A stretch of 26,482 nucleotides of DNA from a virus, in the IMG/VR virus record IMGVR_UViG_3300037584_002639, positions 1 through 26,482 of that record, one strand, 5' to 3'. Positions 16,324 through 23,996 of this stretch are shown one piece after another; positions within the stretch are counted from its first letter, which is position 1; every line of letters begins with the position of its first letter. Below the pieces are notes generated by a model that saw only the letters and a program-made list of their open reading frames with translations, did not search any database and was not told the origin of the DNA. The position numbers and the translations under genes were made by a program.

Positions 16324-17111
16324 TGGCTGAAAAGAAAAATGCTGTAGCAGAGCAAAAAACTGCTGAAATCGTCCAGTTTGACCCAACAATGTTCGAGGAA
16401 GACGCTGGTGTTGGTCTGGAAAATATGGGTCAAGACGATCTTGCCCTGCCGTTTCTTAAAATTCTGGGCGGCATGAGCAAGGAGCTTGATGATCTGGAAG
16501 ACGCTCGTAAGGGTGATATCTACAACACTGTGACCGGCGCGGTCTACAAAGGTAAGGACGGTATCAGAGTAATACCTGTTGCCTACCAGCGTCGTTTTAT
16601 TCAGTGGGCACCTCGCGGCGAAGGCACTGGCGCACCCACGGCTATCTATAGCCCCGGCGAAGCTATGCCAAAGACTGAGCGGTCCACAGAGGACAACAAA
16701 GAATACGTCATGGACGGTTCCGGTCAGTACATTGAAGAGACGCATCAGCACTTTGTTATCGTACTGCATGAAGATGGTGCGGCAGAAACTGCACTTATCG
16801 CCATGAAGTCCACGCAACTGAAGAAGTCACGTAAGTGGAACAGCATGATATCGTCACTGACGATGCAAGGTAAGAACGGGCCCTTCACACCGCCACGTTT
16901 TAGTCACGTTTATCTACTGAAGACCCTGCTTGAAGAAAATAGCAAGGGTAGCTGGCATGGCTGGGAAATGAGCCGTGTCGGTCCGGTAGAGGATGCGGCT
17001 ACATACAATCGCGCTAAGGATTTTGCCAAGAGCATCACCGAGGGCGATGTGGTTGTGAAGCATCAAGATGAGTCCGCTGGTAACGAAACACCGGACAACA
17101 TCCCGTTCTAA
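16323..17111 (+). CDS. Putative ssDNA-binding protein
   Basis: A 262-aa protein coupled to the preceding gene. The centre holds several aromatic and basic beta-strand-like segments (GIRVIPVAYQRRFIQWAP, HQHFVIVLHEDG, STQLKKSRKWNSMIS) of the type seen in OB-fold phage SSB-like proteins. The last residues are ETPDNIPF, very like the acidic, Pro-Phe-ending tip by which bacterial SSB recruits partner proteins. T7 gp2.5 likewise ends in an acidic tail with a terminal Phe. The location immediately before primase and helicase genes fits. The fold is inferred from pattern and context. Confidence 0.6.
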   Translation: MAEKKNAVAEQKTAEIVQFDPTMFEEDAGVGLENMGQDDLALPFLKILGGMSKELDDLEDARKGDIYNTVTGAVYKGKDGIRVIPVAYQRRFIQWAPRGEGTGAPTAIYSPGEAMPKTERSTEDNKEYVMDGSGQYIEETHQHFVIVLHEDGAAETALIAMKSTQLKKSRKWNSMISSLTMQGKNGPFTPPRFSHVYLLKTLLEENSKGSWHGWEMSRVGPVEDAATYNRAKDFAKSITEGDVVVKHQDESAGNETPDNIPF

Positions 17112-17118
17112 ACAGTAG

Positions 17119-17147
17119 GGACGGCAGAATTCTTCTGTCGTCCTTTT
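17119..17147 (+). terminator. Intra-operon rho-independent terminator or attenuator
   Basis: GGACGGCAGAA (17119-17129), loop TTC, and TTCTGTCGTCC (17133-17143) form an 11-bp stem with one G-T pair, followed by TTTT. It sits between the ssDNA-binding-like gene and the primase gene, with no obvious promoter after it, so it probably lowers rather than stops downstream transcription. Confidence 0.75.
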
Positions 17148-17161
17148 CCTTGGGAATTATC

Positions 17162-18706
17162 ATGTCTGTAGAAAAGTTTTCAGCCATCTTTGACGGGCTC
17201 AAGCTCGCATATGGCACATATAAAATCGAAAAACAGCAGGCGAACGGAAAGCACTCCGGACGGGCCGCCATCGTGCGCGAACCACGGACCACGGCTCTCT
17301 GGGAGGGACACCTGTCCGGTAAAGGACGTTCTGTTGGCATTATTCCAATCAATGAAGACAACCTCTCTGTTTGGGGCTGTATCGACATTGACCAGTATCC
17401 ATTAGATCATAAGCTTCTTGTCGAAAAGATAAGAAAAATGAAACTGCCTCTTGTGGTCTGCCGGTCAAAGTCCGGTGGGGCGCACTGCTTTTTGTTCACC
17501 ACAGAATGGGTAGAGGCCAAAGATATGCAATCTACCCTGCAAGAGATATCTGCCGCGCTCGGTTACGGCGGGTGCGAAATTTTTCCAAAACAGGTCAAGC
17601 TTCGTCTCGACAGGGATGACGTAGGTAACTTTCTGAACCTGCCTTACTACGACGCTGAGGATGGCCTACGTTACGCGATCAAAGACGATGGCACCTCGGC
17701 TACCCTAGACGAGTTTATCGCACTGTACGAGGCTCACAAGCAAACTCCTGAGCAGTTGCTTAAACTCCAGATAGGGGATGACGCCAAAGAGTCCGCCCCA
17801 ATGAAGGACGGCCCGCCATGTCTACAGCATTTGCTGAAGGACAAAATTAGTGAGGGCGGCCGAAACAACGGCCTGTTCAATATCGGTGTGTACTTACGCA
17901 AGGCATACCCCGATAGCTGGGAGTCCGAAATCCTGACATATAATCTGACTTATCTTGAGCCGCCGTTGCCGCTGAATGAAGTCAATATTGTGGCAAGGCA
18001 GTTAGAAAAAAAGGACTACGCCTACCGCTGTGGGGACAGTCCGATCAACGCACATTGCAACAAAGAACTATGCCAGACCAGAAAGCACGGCATCGGGGCG
18101 GCCATACAAGGCGCGGCTATCGCGAACCTTCGTAAGTACGACTCCATCCCACCTGTCTGGTTTGTCGATGTAAATGGCGAGCCGTTAGAGCTAGACACCG
18201 AAGGGCTGATGAGCCAGCCGACTTTTCAGAAAGCCTGCATGGAGCAACTTAACTTTATGCCACGCTCTGTGAGCAAGCAGGTGTGGGAAGGCCGTATCGG
18301 TGGACTGTTGACTGAGATGAAGGACAACGAGAGTGCGGTTATAGAAGTGGCAGAAGATGCCAGCATCAGCGGCCAGTTCTATGATTATCTCGAAGAGTTC
18401 TGCGTTCACTTACAGACAGCAAACGACAAAGAAGAAATCTTGCTGAAGCGTCCATGGACAGACGAGGAAACCAACGAGACCATCTTCCGGCTGAAAGACT
18501 TTGAAGCGTTCTTAAAGCGAAATAAGTTCTTTGAATATAAGACGCACAAGGTTGCTCAACGCCTACGTGATATGGGCGGCGAAAGCCGTCAAATGAAAAT
18601 CAAAGGACGACCCGTGAGAGTGTGGGTAATACCCGCATACCAGATAGCAGAGGTGGATATGAAACCACCTAAGTTTCAGGCAGAACAATCGGAGGCACCC
18701 TTCTAA
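17162..18706 (+). CDS. Archaeo-eukaryotic-type primase (AEP)
   Basis: A 514-aa protein from ATG 17162. A TTG at 17150 would add four residues but overlaps the terminator region and has no better ribosome-binding site. AEP motif I is CIDIDQY (Asp75, Asp77). Motif II is SKSGGAHCF (Ser104, His108). A following EIFPKQ block (139-144) resembles primase-polymerases of the TOTE/phage type. Residues about 220-285 look like a helical primase C-terminal region, and Cys residues near 290-307 (YRCGDSP, then NAHCNKELC) could bind zinc. The protein probably makes primers for the downstream family A polymerase. It ends in SEAPF, another Pro-Phe terminus. It is coupled to the next gene by TAATG. Confidence 0.85.
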   Translation: MSVEKFSAIFDGLKLAYGTYKIEKQQANGKHSGRAAIVREPRTTALWEGHLSGKGRSVGIIPINEDNLSVWGCIDIDQYPLDHKLLVEKIRKMKLPLVVCRSKSGGAHCFLFTTEWVEAKDMQSTLQEISAALGYGGCEIFPKQVKLRLDRDDVGNFLNLPYYDAEDGLRYAIKDDGTSATLDEFIALYEAHKQTPEQLLKLQIGDDAKESAPMKDGPPCLQHLLKDKISEGGRNNGLFNIGVYLRKAYPDSWESEILTYNLTYLEPPLPLNEVNIVARQLEKKDYAYRCGDSPINAHCNKELCQTRKHGIGAAIQGAAIANLRKYDSIPPVWFVDVNGEPLELDTEGLMSQPTFQKACMEQLNFMPRSVSKQVWEGRIGGLLTEMKDNESAVIEVAEDASISGQFYDYLEEFCVHLQTANDKEEILLKRPWTDEETNETIFRLKDFEAFLKRNKFFEYKTHKVAQRLRDMGGESRQMKIKGRPVRVWVIPAYQIAEVDMKPPKFQAEQSEAPF

Positions 18707-18951
18707 TGTTAGTAGCAGATGGATTTGACGATGCGTTTTTAGGTATCGGCCAACGCGCCGGTCAGGACGATATTGCGGTATATGACTTTGATAAATGTGT
18801 CGCAATCTTGTGTGAGCGAGACGGTATGAACTTTGATGACGCCGTGGACTATATGTATTACAACGTCCTTGGCGCATGGGTGGGAGACAAAACTCCGATG
18901 TTCATTAAGATCTTGCCCAGCATTCAGGCTCTGCACGATGAAGAATACTAA
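18706..18951 (+). CDS. Small conserved acidic phage protein
   Basis: An 81-aa acidic protein that starts inside the stop of the primase gene (TAATG). The segment RDGMNFDDAVDYMYYNVLGAWVG followed by TPMFI is a recurrent small-protein pattern in phage replication operons. No enzymatic residues are recognisable. It overlaps the helicase start by 14 nt, so all three genes are translationally linked. Confidence 0.65.
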   Translation: MLVADGFDDAFLGIGQRAGQDDIAVYDFDKCVAILCERDGMNFDDAVDYMYYNVLGAWVGDKTPMFIKILPSIQALHDEEY

Positions 18952-20461
18952 GATATTCCGCATCTATGGTCCGCCCGGAACGGGTAAGACCACCACGCTT
19001 CTGAACAAGATTGACGAAGCTCTTCACGCTGGTGTGAACCCTTCACATATTGGCTACTTTGCTTTTACAAGGCAGGCGGCAAATGAAGCTGTAGAGCGGG
19101 CCTGCTCTCGTTTTAATTTGGACAAATCACAACTGCCGTGGTTTCGGACATTACATAGCTTTGCATTGAAGCTGTCTGGCATTCGTCAGGAACAGGTCAT
19201 GCAACCGGAACACTATAAAGAACTGGGTTTCGCGCTAGGCTTTGACCTGACCGTGGATAAAACAGGAAGCGACGACGTGTTTGATTTGACTAAAACAGAT
19301 AACCCTGCCATCAGCCTGATTAATCTTGCCCGATTACGTAAGGTAGACCTGCGCGAGCAGTACGACCAGAGCGACATTAATCTAGATTGGACTACGGTAA
19401 AATATATAGCCGACAGCCTGCAAGAATATAAAAACCGCTGGAACCTGTATGACTTCACCGATATGCTCGAAGTCTTTGTGCGAGAGGGCGCGGCCTTTTG
19501 CCCACGGCTCGCGCTTACTTTTATTGACGAAGCGCAAGACTTGTCCCCACTGCAATGGGACGTAGCTCATGTGCTCGAAGAACACAGCTCACGGATCTAC
19601 TGCGCGGGTGATGACGACCAAGCCATCTACCGCTGGGCTGGCGCAGATGTTGAGCACTTCATCGGTCTAAATGGCGGCTATGACGTACTGGAGCAATCCT
19701 ATCGTGTGCCCGCTTCTGTACACCCCCTAGCGGAGCGGGTAGCCAAGCGAATTAAACGTCGCGTCCCAAAGAACTATCTGCCTCGTGACGAAGAGGGCCT
19801 CGTTCAACATATACCGGATACCAGCTACCTTAACTTTGACCAAGGCTCGTGGCTGATACTAGCGCAAGCCGGTTACTTTTTAGAGCGGGCAACCGAAGAC
19901 TTGAAGAGCCGTGGGTATCTGTTTGCCTACCGCGGCCGACGGTCCATATCCGAAGCAATAAGCGAGGCCGTCAACGGCTGGGAGCAGTTGCGTAAAGGCA
20001 AATCAGTCACGGGAAAAGTTGCACGTTCTATATATAACTTCATGTCCGTAGGTGACCGCGTTCGTCGTGGTTTTAAGAAACTGCCCGCGCTGGACGATGA
20101 TGAATTAGTTAACTTGCAAGAGTTGACAACTAACCACGGCCTTGTCGCTACCATAGATATGATATGGCATGAGGCCATGGATAAAATGCCCAGCCGAGAG
20201 CGGGCATACATCACGGCTTTGTTACGACGGGGCGAAAAGTTTAATGCCATACCCCGTATAAATCTGTCCACGATTCACGGATCTAAGGGTGGGGAAGCGG
20301 AAAATGTTGCGTTGTACACGGACCTATCTCCGGCGGCAGTGAAAGCGTCAGAGACAGCCCCAGATGATTTACATCGTGTGTTTTACGTCGGGGTAACCAG
20401 AACAAAACAAAACCTGTACTTGATGGAACCAGAAGATATGAATAGGAGTTATTGGATATGA
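18938..20461 (+). CDS. UvrD/Rep-like superfamily 1 DNA helicase
   Basis: A 507-aa protein from ATG 18938. The frame is open upstream but that stretch overlaps the preceding gene and is not helicase-like. Motif I is GPPGTGKTT (Lys17). A helicase motif Ia-like TRQAANEAV follows. Motif II is DEAQDLSPLQW (Asp197, Glu198). Motif III is GDDDQAIYRWAGA. Motif IV is EQSYRVP. Motif V lies in LSTIHGSKGGEAENV and motif VI in VFYVGVTRTKQNLYL. All SF1A motifs are present, and the length resembles compact phage helicases such as Dda rather than full-size UvrD. It probably unwinds the fork or acts in recombination alongside the primase and polymerase. Its stop overlaps the next start. Confidence 0.92.
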   Translation: MKNTKIFRIYGPPGTGKTTTLLNKIDEALHAGVNPSHIGYFAFTRQAANEAVERACSRFNLDKSQLPWFRTLHSFALKLSGIRQEQVMQPEHYKELGFALGFDLTVDKTGSDDVFDLTKTDNPAISLINLARLRKVDLREQYDQSDINLDWTTVKYIADSLQEYKNRWNLYDFTDMLEVFVREGAAFCPRLALTFIDEAQDLSPLQWDVAHVLEEHSSRIYCAGDDDQAIYRWAGADVEHFIGLNGGYDVLEQSYRVPASVHPLAERVAKRIKRRVPKNYLPRDEEGLVQHIPDTSYLNFDQGSWLILAQAGYFLERATEDLKSRGYLFAYRGRRSISEAISEAVNGWEQLRKGKSVTGKVARSIYNFMSVGDRVRRGFKKLPALDDDELVNLQELTTNHGLVATIDMIWHEAMDKMPSRERAYITALLRRGEKFNAIPRINLSTIHGSKGGEAENVALYTDLSPAAVKASETAPDDLHRVFYVGVTRTKQNLYLMEPEDMNRSYWI

Positions 20462-20658
20462 AAAAAGATACAAGGACAAAACATACAATAAAGTTTTTTA
20501 TAAATATTATTCTGTTTTTTAAACTGCCTCTCCAGATAATTTTGGCGGCCTATGCTTCTTTTGTTCTAATTGCTATAACTATAGCGGTAGCTAATCATCA
20601 CGGTGTTGACCAGCATATTATGGGGGCGAAATATGAAACGCGAAGAAATCCTGTCTAA
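20458..20658 (+). CDS. Small single-pass membrane protein
   Basis: A 66-aa protein. ATG 20458 is preferred over TTG 20452 because AGGAG at 20444-20448 is 9 nt from the ATG but only 3 from the TTG. A basic N-terminus (KKDTRTKHTIK) precedes a long hydrophobic stretch (about residues 14-46), consistent with one transmembrane helix. It overlaps the helicase stop by ATGA. I do not recognise the family. Inner-membrane location is inferred. Confidence 0.5.
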   Translation: MKKDTRTKHTIKFFINIILFFKLPLQIILAAYASFVLIAITIAVANHHGVDQHIMGAKYETRRNPV

Positions 20659-20887
20659 GGCAGAGTCTTTAGTCAACGGCCCACGGGCCCACGAATACGG
20701 CGATGCTCACGAAAATCATGCTCGAATTGCTAGGATGTGGTCTGTGCTTTTGGACGCAGATGTTTCTGTAGAACAGGTGTATCAGTGCATGATAGCTGTG
20801 AAGCTCTGCCGGTTGATAGAAACACCGGAGCATGAGGATAGCTGGGTAGATATTTGCGGGTACGGCGCATTGGGGGGAGAGGACTAA
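20633..20887 (+). CDS. DUF6378-like small phage protein
   Basis: An 84-aa protein. ATG 20633 is preferred to a start 30 nt upstream because a purine-rich GGGGG (20622-20626) is well spaced from it. It follows the pattern KAESLVNGPRAHEYGDAHEN, then HARIARMW, then MIAVKLCRLIETPEHEDSWVDICGYGALG. That matches a widespread phage family that I recall as DUF6378, whose members resemble MazG-like all-helical folds. Nucleotide metabolism is possible but unproven. It overlaps both neighbours. Confidence 0.7.
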   Translation: MKREEILSKAESLVNGPRAHEYGDAHENHARIARMWSVLLDADVSVEQVYQCMIAVKLCRLIETPEHEDSWVDICGYGALGGED

Positions 20888-20988
20888 TGGTTCGATTTGT
20901 CCCAATACAACATCTGGAAGAGTATCTAGCTCAAGGTTGGGTGCTGATTAAATGTGGTAAGGAAATAGCCACGGTAAGGAAAGATTGA
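20887..20988 (+). CDS. 33-residue coupled ORF
   Basis: A very short ORF that begins in a TAATG overlap with the preceding gene and ends in a TGATG overlap with the polymerase gene. Its product reads MVRFVPIQHLEEYLAQGWVL and ends CGKEIATVRKD. The EYLAQGW pattern recurs in short phage proteins, and the start/stop architecture matches real genes around it. It may be a genuine microprotein or serve mainly to couple translation into the polymerase gene. Confidence 0.55.
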   Translation: MVRFVPIQHLEEYLAQGWVLIKCGKEIATVRKD

Positions 20989-22880
20989 TGTCACTACAAA
21001 TGACAATGTGGGCACCAAAGAGTGAATGGGTTCCACCGGCAGAGTTACCGGACATTTTTGATGCCAAGCAAATTGCCATCGACGTTGAAACACGTGACCC
21101 GAACATCAAGACCAACGGGCCCGGATGGACAACAGGTGATGGAGAGGTTGTGGGTTATGCCGTAGCCGTTGCAGATTGGGCAGGTTATGTGCCTATTCGA
21201 CATTTGGGCGGCGGCAATCTGGATGAGCGCATTGTCAATAAATGGCTAAAGAAAGTATTCGAGTGTCCTGCCGATAAGATTATGCACAATGCTCAGTATG
21301 ACGCCGGTTGGATTAAGCGTATGGGCTTCACAATTAACGGGCGCATCATCGACACAATGCTAATCGCATCTCTGCTTGACGAGAACCGTTTTAGCTACAG
21401 CCTGAACAGCCTTTGTTACGAGTTGTTGGGTAAAATAAAAACAGAAAAGACTTTGCAAGAGGCCGCCAGAGAATTTGGTCTCGACCCAAAAGCAGAAATG
21501 TGGAAGATGCCTGCCATGTATGTCGGGCCCTACGCACAGAACGACGCGGAGATTACGCTTGAGCTGTGGAACTACTTATCTACTCAGCTTACCAAAGAAG
21601 AGCTTTGGCCGATAGCTAACCTTGAGCTCGACTTGCTACCGTGCCTAGTTGATATGACATGGCGCGGTGTTCGCGTTGACCAAGACCGCGTTGAGCGCAC
21701 CAGAAACCATCTGGTCAAAAAAGAAAAAGAAGTGTTGACACAAATTAAGCGGGTTGCCGGTTCCGAAGTAGAACTGTGGGCGGCCGCGTCAATAGCTAAA
21801 GCTTTTGACAAGTTATCTATCCCGTACCCGAAAACTGAAAAGGGTGCGCCGTCATTTACAAAAGCTTTTCTATCTGACCACTCGCATGAACTTGCACAAC
21901 TTATTGTACAAGCCCGCAACCTGAATAAGACCAGCGGAACATTTATTAATACCATAATGAAGCACTGCCACAGTGACGGCCGGATACACAGCCACATTAA
22001 CCAGATACGCTCTGACGATGGCGGTACTGTCTCCGGACGCATTTCAATGAACAACCCCAACCTCCAACAAATTCCCGCTCGCGACCCTGAAATGGGGCCG
22101 ATGATACGTAGCCTGTTTTTGCCGGAAGAAGGTGACCAGTGGGCGGCTATTGATTTCTCGCAACAGGAACCACGGATCTTGGTTCACTATGCTTATGTAT
22201 ACGGCAAGTCTCGCGGCAAACAAATGTCAGGCGTCGAAGAGTTTGTAGACAATTACCGCAACGACCCCAACATGGACTTCCATACCATGGTGGCAGAGAT
22301 GGCTAGTATCCCACGTAAGCAGGCCAAGACAATTAACCTTGGCATGATGTACGGCATGGGCGTAAACAAACTGTCAGACCAGCTCGACATTGACGTAGAT
22401 GAAGCAAAAGGTCTGGTTAAGCAGTACCACGAGCGTGTCCCCTTTGTTAAAGGTCTGATGAATGGTGTGCAGAACCGTCTGAACGACCGCGGATCTAGCG
22501 GGTCTATTCGGTCAATACTAGGACGTAAATGTCGGTTTGACCTTTGGGAGCCCGACACGTTTGCTATGAACAAAGCTTTGCCTTATCAAGATGCCGTTAA
22601 AGAATATGGGGATACTACTCGATTGAAACGAGCGTATACATACAAAGCTTTGAACCGGCTCATTCAGGCATCTGCCGCGGACATGACAAAGCAGGCAATG
22701 GTGAACTTGTACAAAGAAGGGCTTTTGCCTCTGATACAGATACACGACGAGGTTGCTATGTCTGTTAAAGATAAAGAACAGGCTGAGCACATTGCCAACA
22801 TTATGGAAAATGCTGTACCCTTAGAAATACCCAGTAAGTGCGATGTCGAAATCGGGCCTAGCTGGGGCGAGGCAAAGTAA
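20988..22880 (+). CDS. polA: Family A DNA polymerase with 3'-5' exonuclease
   Basis: A 630-aa polymerase. ATG 20988 is chosen over TTG 20985 because it overlaps the previous stop (TGATG) and has AAGGAAA upstream. The 3'-5' exonuclease is complete: Asp32/Glu34 in AIDVET, Asp105 in HNAQYDAGW, and Tyr182/Asp186 in YAQNDAE. The polymerase domain has motif A DFSQQEPR (Asp389), motif B RKQAKTINLGMMYG (Lys447, Leu451, Tyr455) and motif C HDE (586-588). There is no 5'-3' exonuclease domain, as in T7 DNA polymerase. Leu451 aligns with E. coli Pol I Phe762. It is the replicative polymerase of this phage and ends the replication operon. Confidence 0.95.
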   Translation: MSLQMTMWAPKSEWVPPAELPDIFDAKQIAIDVETRDPNIKTNGPGWTTGDGEVVGYAVAVADWAGYVPIRHLGGGNLDERIVNKWLKKVFECPADKIMHNAQYDAGWIKRMGFTINGRIIDTMLIASLLDENRFSYSLNSLCYELLGKIKTEKTLQEAAREFGLDPKAEMWKMPAMYVGPYAQNDAEITLELWNYLSTQLTKEELWPIANLELDLLPCLVDMTWRGVRVDQDRVERTRNHLVKKEKEVLTQIKRVAGSEVELWAAASIAKAFDKLSIPYPKTEKGAPSFTKAFLSDHSHELAQLIVQARNLNKTSGTFINTIMKHCHSDGRIHSHINQIRSDDGGTVSGRISMNNPNLQQIPARDPEMGPMIRSLFLPEEGDQWAAIDFSQQEPRILVHYAYVYGKSRGKQMSGVEEFVDNYRNDPNMDFHTMVAEMASIPRKQAKTINLGMMYGMGVNKLSDQLDIDVDEAKGLVKQYHERVPFVKGLMNGVQNRLNDRGSSGSIRSILGRKCRFDLWEPDTFAMNKALPYQDAVKEYGDTTRLKRAYTYKALNRLIQASAADMTKQAMVNLYKEGLLPLIQIHDEVAMSVKDKEQAEHIANIMENAVPLEIPSKCDVEIGPSWGEAK

Positions 22881-22904
22881 TGTTTATTGCCGGAGAATGG
22901 AATA

Positions 22905-23120
22905 GTGTTCTATGCAATTTTGTTTGCCTGTTGGGCAAATAACCCACAGTTGTGTGTTAAAATATTAGATAACCGCGGCCCGTATGAAGATGTAAAGCAA
23001 TGCGAAGCTCGAGTGGTTGAAATGGTCAGAGATGTGACATTTATGTGGGCAAAAACCGGTCAGCTTTTTATAATCAACCATACATCTTGCCAAAAAATAG
23101 ATAATTTTCTTGCTACTTAA
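22905..23120 (+). CDS. Small Cys-containing, possibly exported protein
   Basis: A 71-aa protein. GTG 22905 is chosen because GGAG at 22892-22895 is 9 nt upstream; TTG 22887 would add six residues without a ribosome-binding site. It starts with a short hydrophobic stretch (FYAILFACWA). It continues QLCVKILDNRGPYEDVKQCEARVVEM, a spacing of Cys around RGPY and EC that recurs in small phage proteins with an N-terminal export signal. The signal here is short, so export is uncertain. Function is unknown. Confidence 0.5.
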   Translation: MFYAILFACWANNPQLCVKILDNRGPYEDVKQCEARVVEMVRDVTFMWAKTGQLFIINHTSCQKIDNFLAT

Positions 23121-23161
23121 TTTTTTAAAAAGTAAAATATAAGCTCCTCCCTTAGAAAACT

Positions 23162-23192
23162 GGGCTCTGTAGGCGATACAGGGCCCTTTTTT
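23162..23192 (+). terminator. Rho-independent terminator after the replication operon
   Basis: GGGCTCTGTA (23162-23171), loop GGCGA, and TACAGGGCCC (23177-23186) form a 10-bp stem with one G-T pair, followed by TTTTTT. It closes the long replication transcript. Confidence 0.9.
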
Positions 23193-23194
23193 AC

Positions 23195-23223
23195 TTGCAT
23201 CTCTACAAGATATCCTATATCCT
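23195..23223 (+). promoter_or_regulatory. Candidate sigma70-like promoter for the RHH gene
   Basis: TTGCAT at 23195-23200, a 17-nt spacer, and TATCCT at 23218-23223, directly behind a terminator and about 30 nt before a GTG start. Match to consensus is moderate. Confidence 0.45.
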
Positions 23224-23256
23224 CGCTTATATAAACACAATATCTTGGAGAAACCT

Positions 23257-23397
23257 GTGGATATAACAAAGTGGAAATCTGTTCTTGTGCCGATTGAGGT
23301 GTATGAAGAGATTAAGAAAATGGCAAAGGCTGAAGGCCGAACCATCAGCGGACAACTCCGCATGATGTGGGAGCATTGGCGCAAGACTCACGCTTGA
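23257..23397 (+). CDS. 46-residue ribbon-helix-helix DNA-binding protein
   Basis: A short ORF from GTG 23257, with GGAG at 23247-23250 six nt upstream. It reads as a minimal Arc/CopG-type fold. The beta strand is WKSVLVP, helix A is IEVYEEIKKMAKAEG, the turn is RTISGQ, and helix B is LRMMWEHWRKTH. This order and spacing match phage RHH repressors, which act as dimers on inverted operator sites. It stands alone between a terminator and another promoter region, as expected for a regulator. Targets are unknown; the nearby promoters at 23419-23471, 24959 and 25069 are candidates. Confidence 0.7.
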   Translation: MDITKWKSVLVPIEVYEEIKKMAKAEGRTISGQLRMMWEHWRKTHA

Positions 23398-23481
23398 TTT
23401 TAAAAAAAGAAAAAAATCTTGCAAAAAAAATTTACCCATGGTATGGGATAAATAAGACTAAATCTTATATAGGAGAGACCT

Positions 23482-23793
23482 ATGCAAAAGCAAACCATTA
23501 ATTTTCTGTTTGACGCTATTGACGATGTCGTTAATGGCTATAACCGCAACGGCCGTGTCAACCGGCTAGACGTTGAATTGCTAGCTTCTTGGAAAACTAT
23601 TCTGAAAGCTGAAATGGAAAAACGTCAGTTGACTTTGAAGGACGTTCATCCCAGCATGATTAAAGGGGTTCAATTTGAAGCGGACTTCTCTGTGCCGGAA
23701 ACAAAGAAAAAGGTAAGTCGTCCTAAGAAAAAGACTGTTGCTAAGAAACGTCCGGTGGGCCGTCCGCGCAAAACAGAATTAAAGGTGGTCTAA
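23482..23793 (+). CDS. Small basic protein with AT-hook tail
   Basis: A 103-aa protein with a good ribosome-binding site (AGGAGAG before ATG 23482). The N-terminal 60 residues look helical (FLFDAIDDVVNGYN, LASWKTILKAEMEKRQ). The C-terminal 30 residues are very basic with a canonical AT-hook core GRPRK at 93-97 in KKRPVGRPRKTE. Such proteins bind the minor groove of AT-rich DNA and can act like nucleoid or transcription factors. Its stop overlaps the first zinc-ribbon gene (TAATG), suggesting shared control. Confidence 0.7.
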   Translation: MQKQTINFLFDAIDDVVNGYNRNGRVNRLDVELLASWKTILKAEMEKRQLTLKDVHPSMIKGVQFEADFSVPETKKKVSRPKKKTVAKKRPVGRPRKTELKVV

Positions 23794-23996
23794 TGATTAG
23801 CGGAGTAACTAAATGCTCCAAGTGTGACAAAAAAGCGGACGCCGTGGATAACGGCGTCCCTTATTGTTCGGAGCACTGGTTCAAATATGCTTTGGTGGAT
23901 ACAAATGGAATACGTGATTTGTCCGGAATGCGGCGGGGAAGGGAAATGCGAATACGAGGTAGCGTTCCCAGATCCGATGGCATGGCGAGGCGGTGA
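23793..23996 (+). CDS. Small zinc-ribbon protein 1
   Basis: A 67-aa protein starting in a TAATG overlap. Cys8, Cys11, Cys25 and His28 (CSKC, then YCSEHW) form a plausible zinc site typical of small phage proteins. The C-terminal 35 residues are Arg-rich and lie in the region that overlaps the next gene by 92 nt, so this tail may be recently acquired by readthrough of an alternative frame. Function is unknown. Confidence 0.55.
   Translation: MISGVTKCSKCDKKADAVDNGVPYCSEHWFKYALVDTNGIRDLSGMRRGREMRIRGSVPRSDGMARR

Noticed and set aside
16182-16817. Long minus-strand ORFs (also 15826-16389 and 7687-8262)
   Set aside because: They lie antisense to well-supported genes, have no ribosome-binding sites, and their products look like random reverse-frame sequence.
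22880-22942. A 20-codon ORF starting in the polymerase stop (TAATG)
   Set aside because: The start fits the local overlap style, but the overlapping frame from GTG 22905 gives a longer product with a recurrent phage Cys pattern and a well-placed ribosome-binding site.
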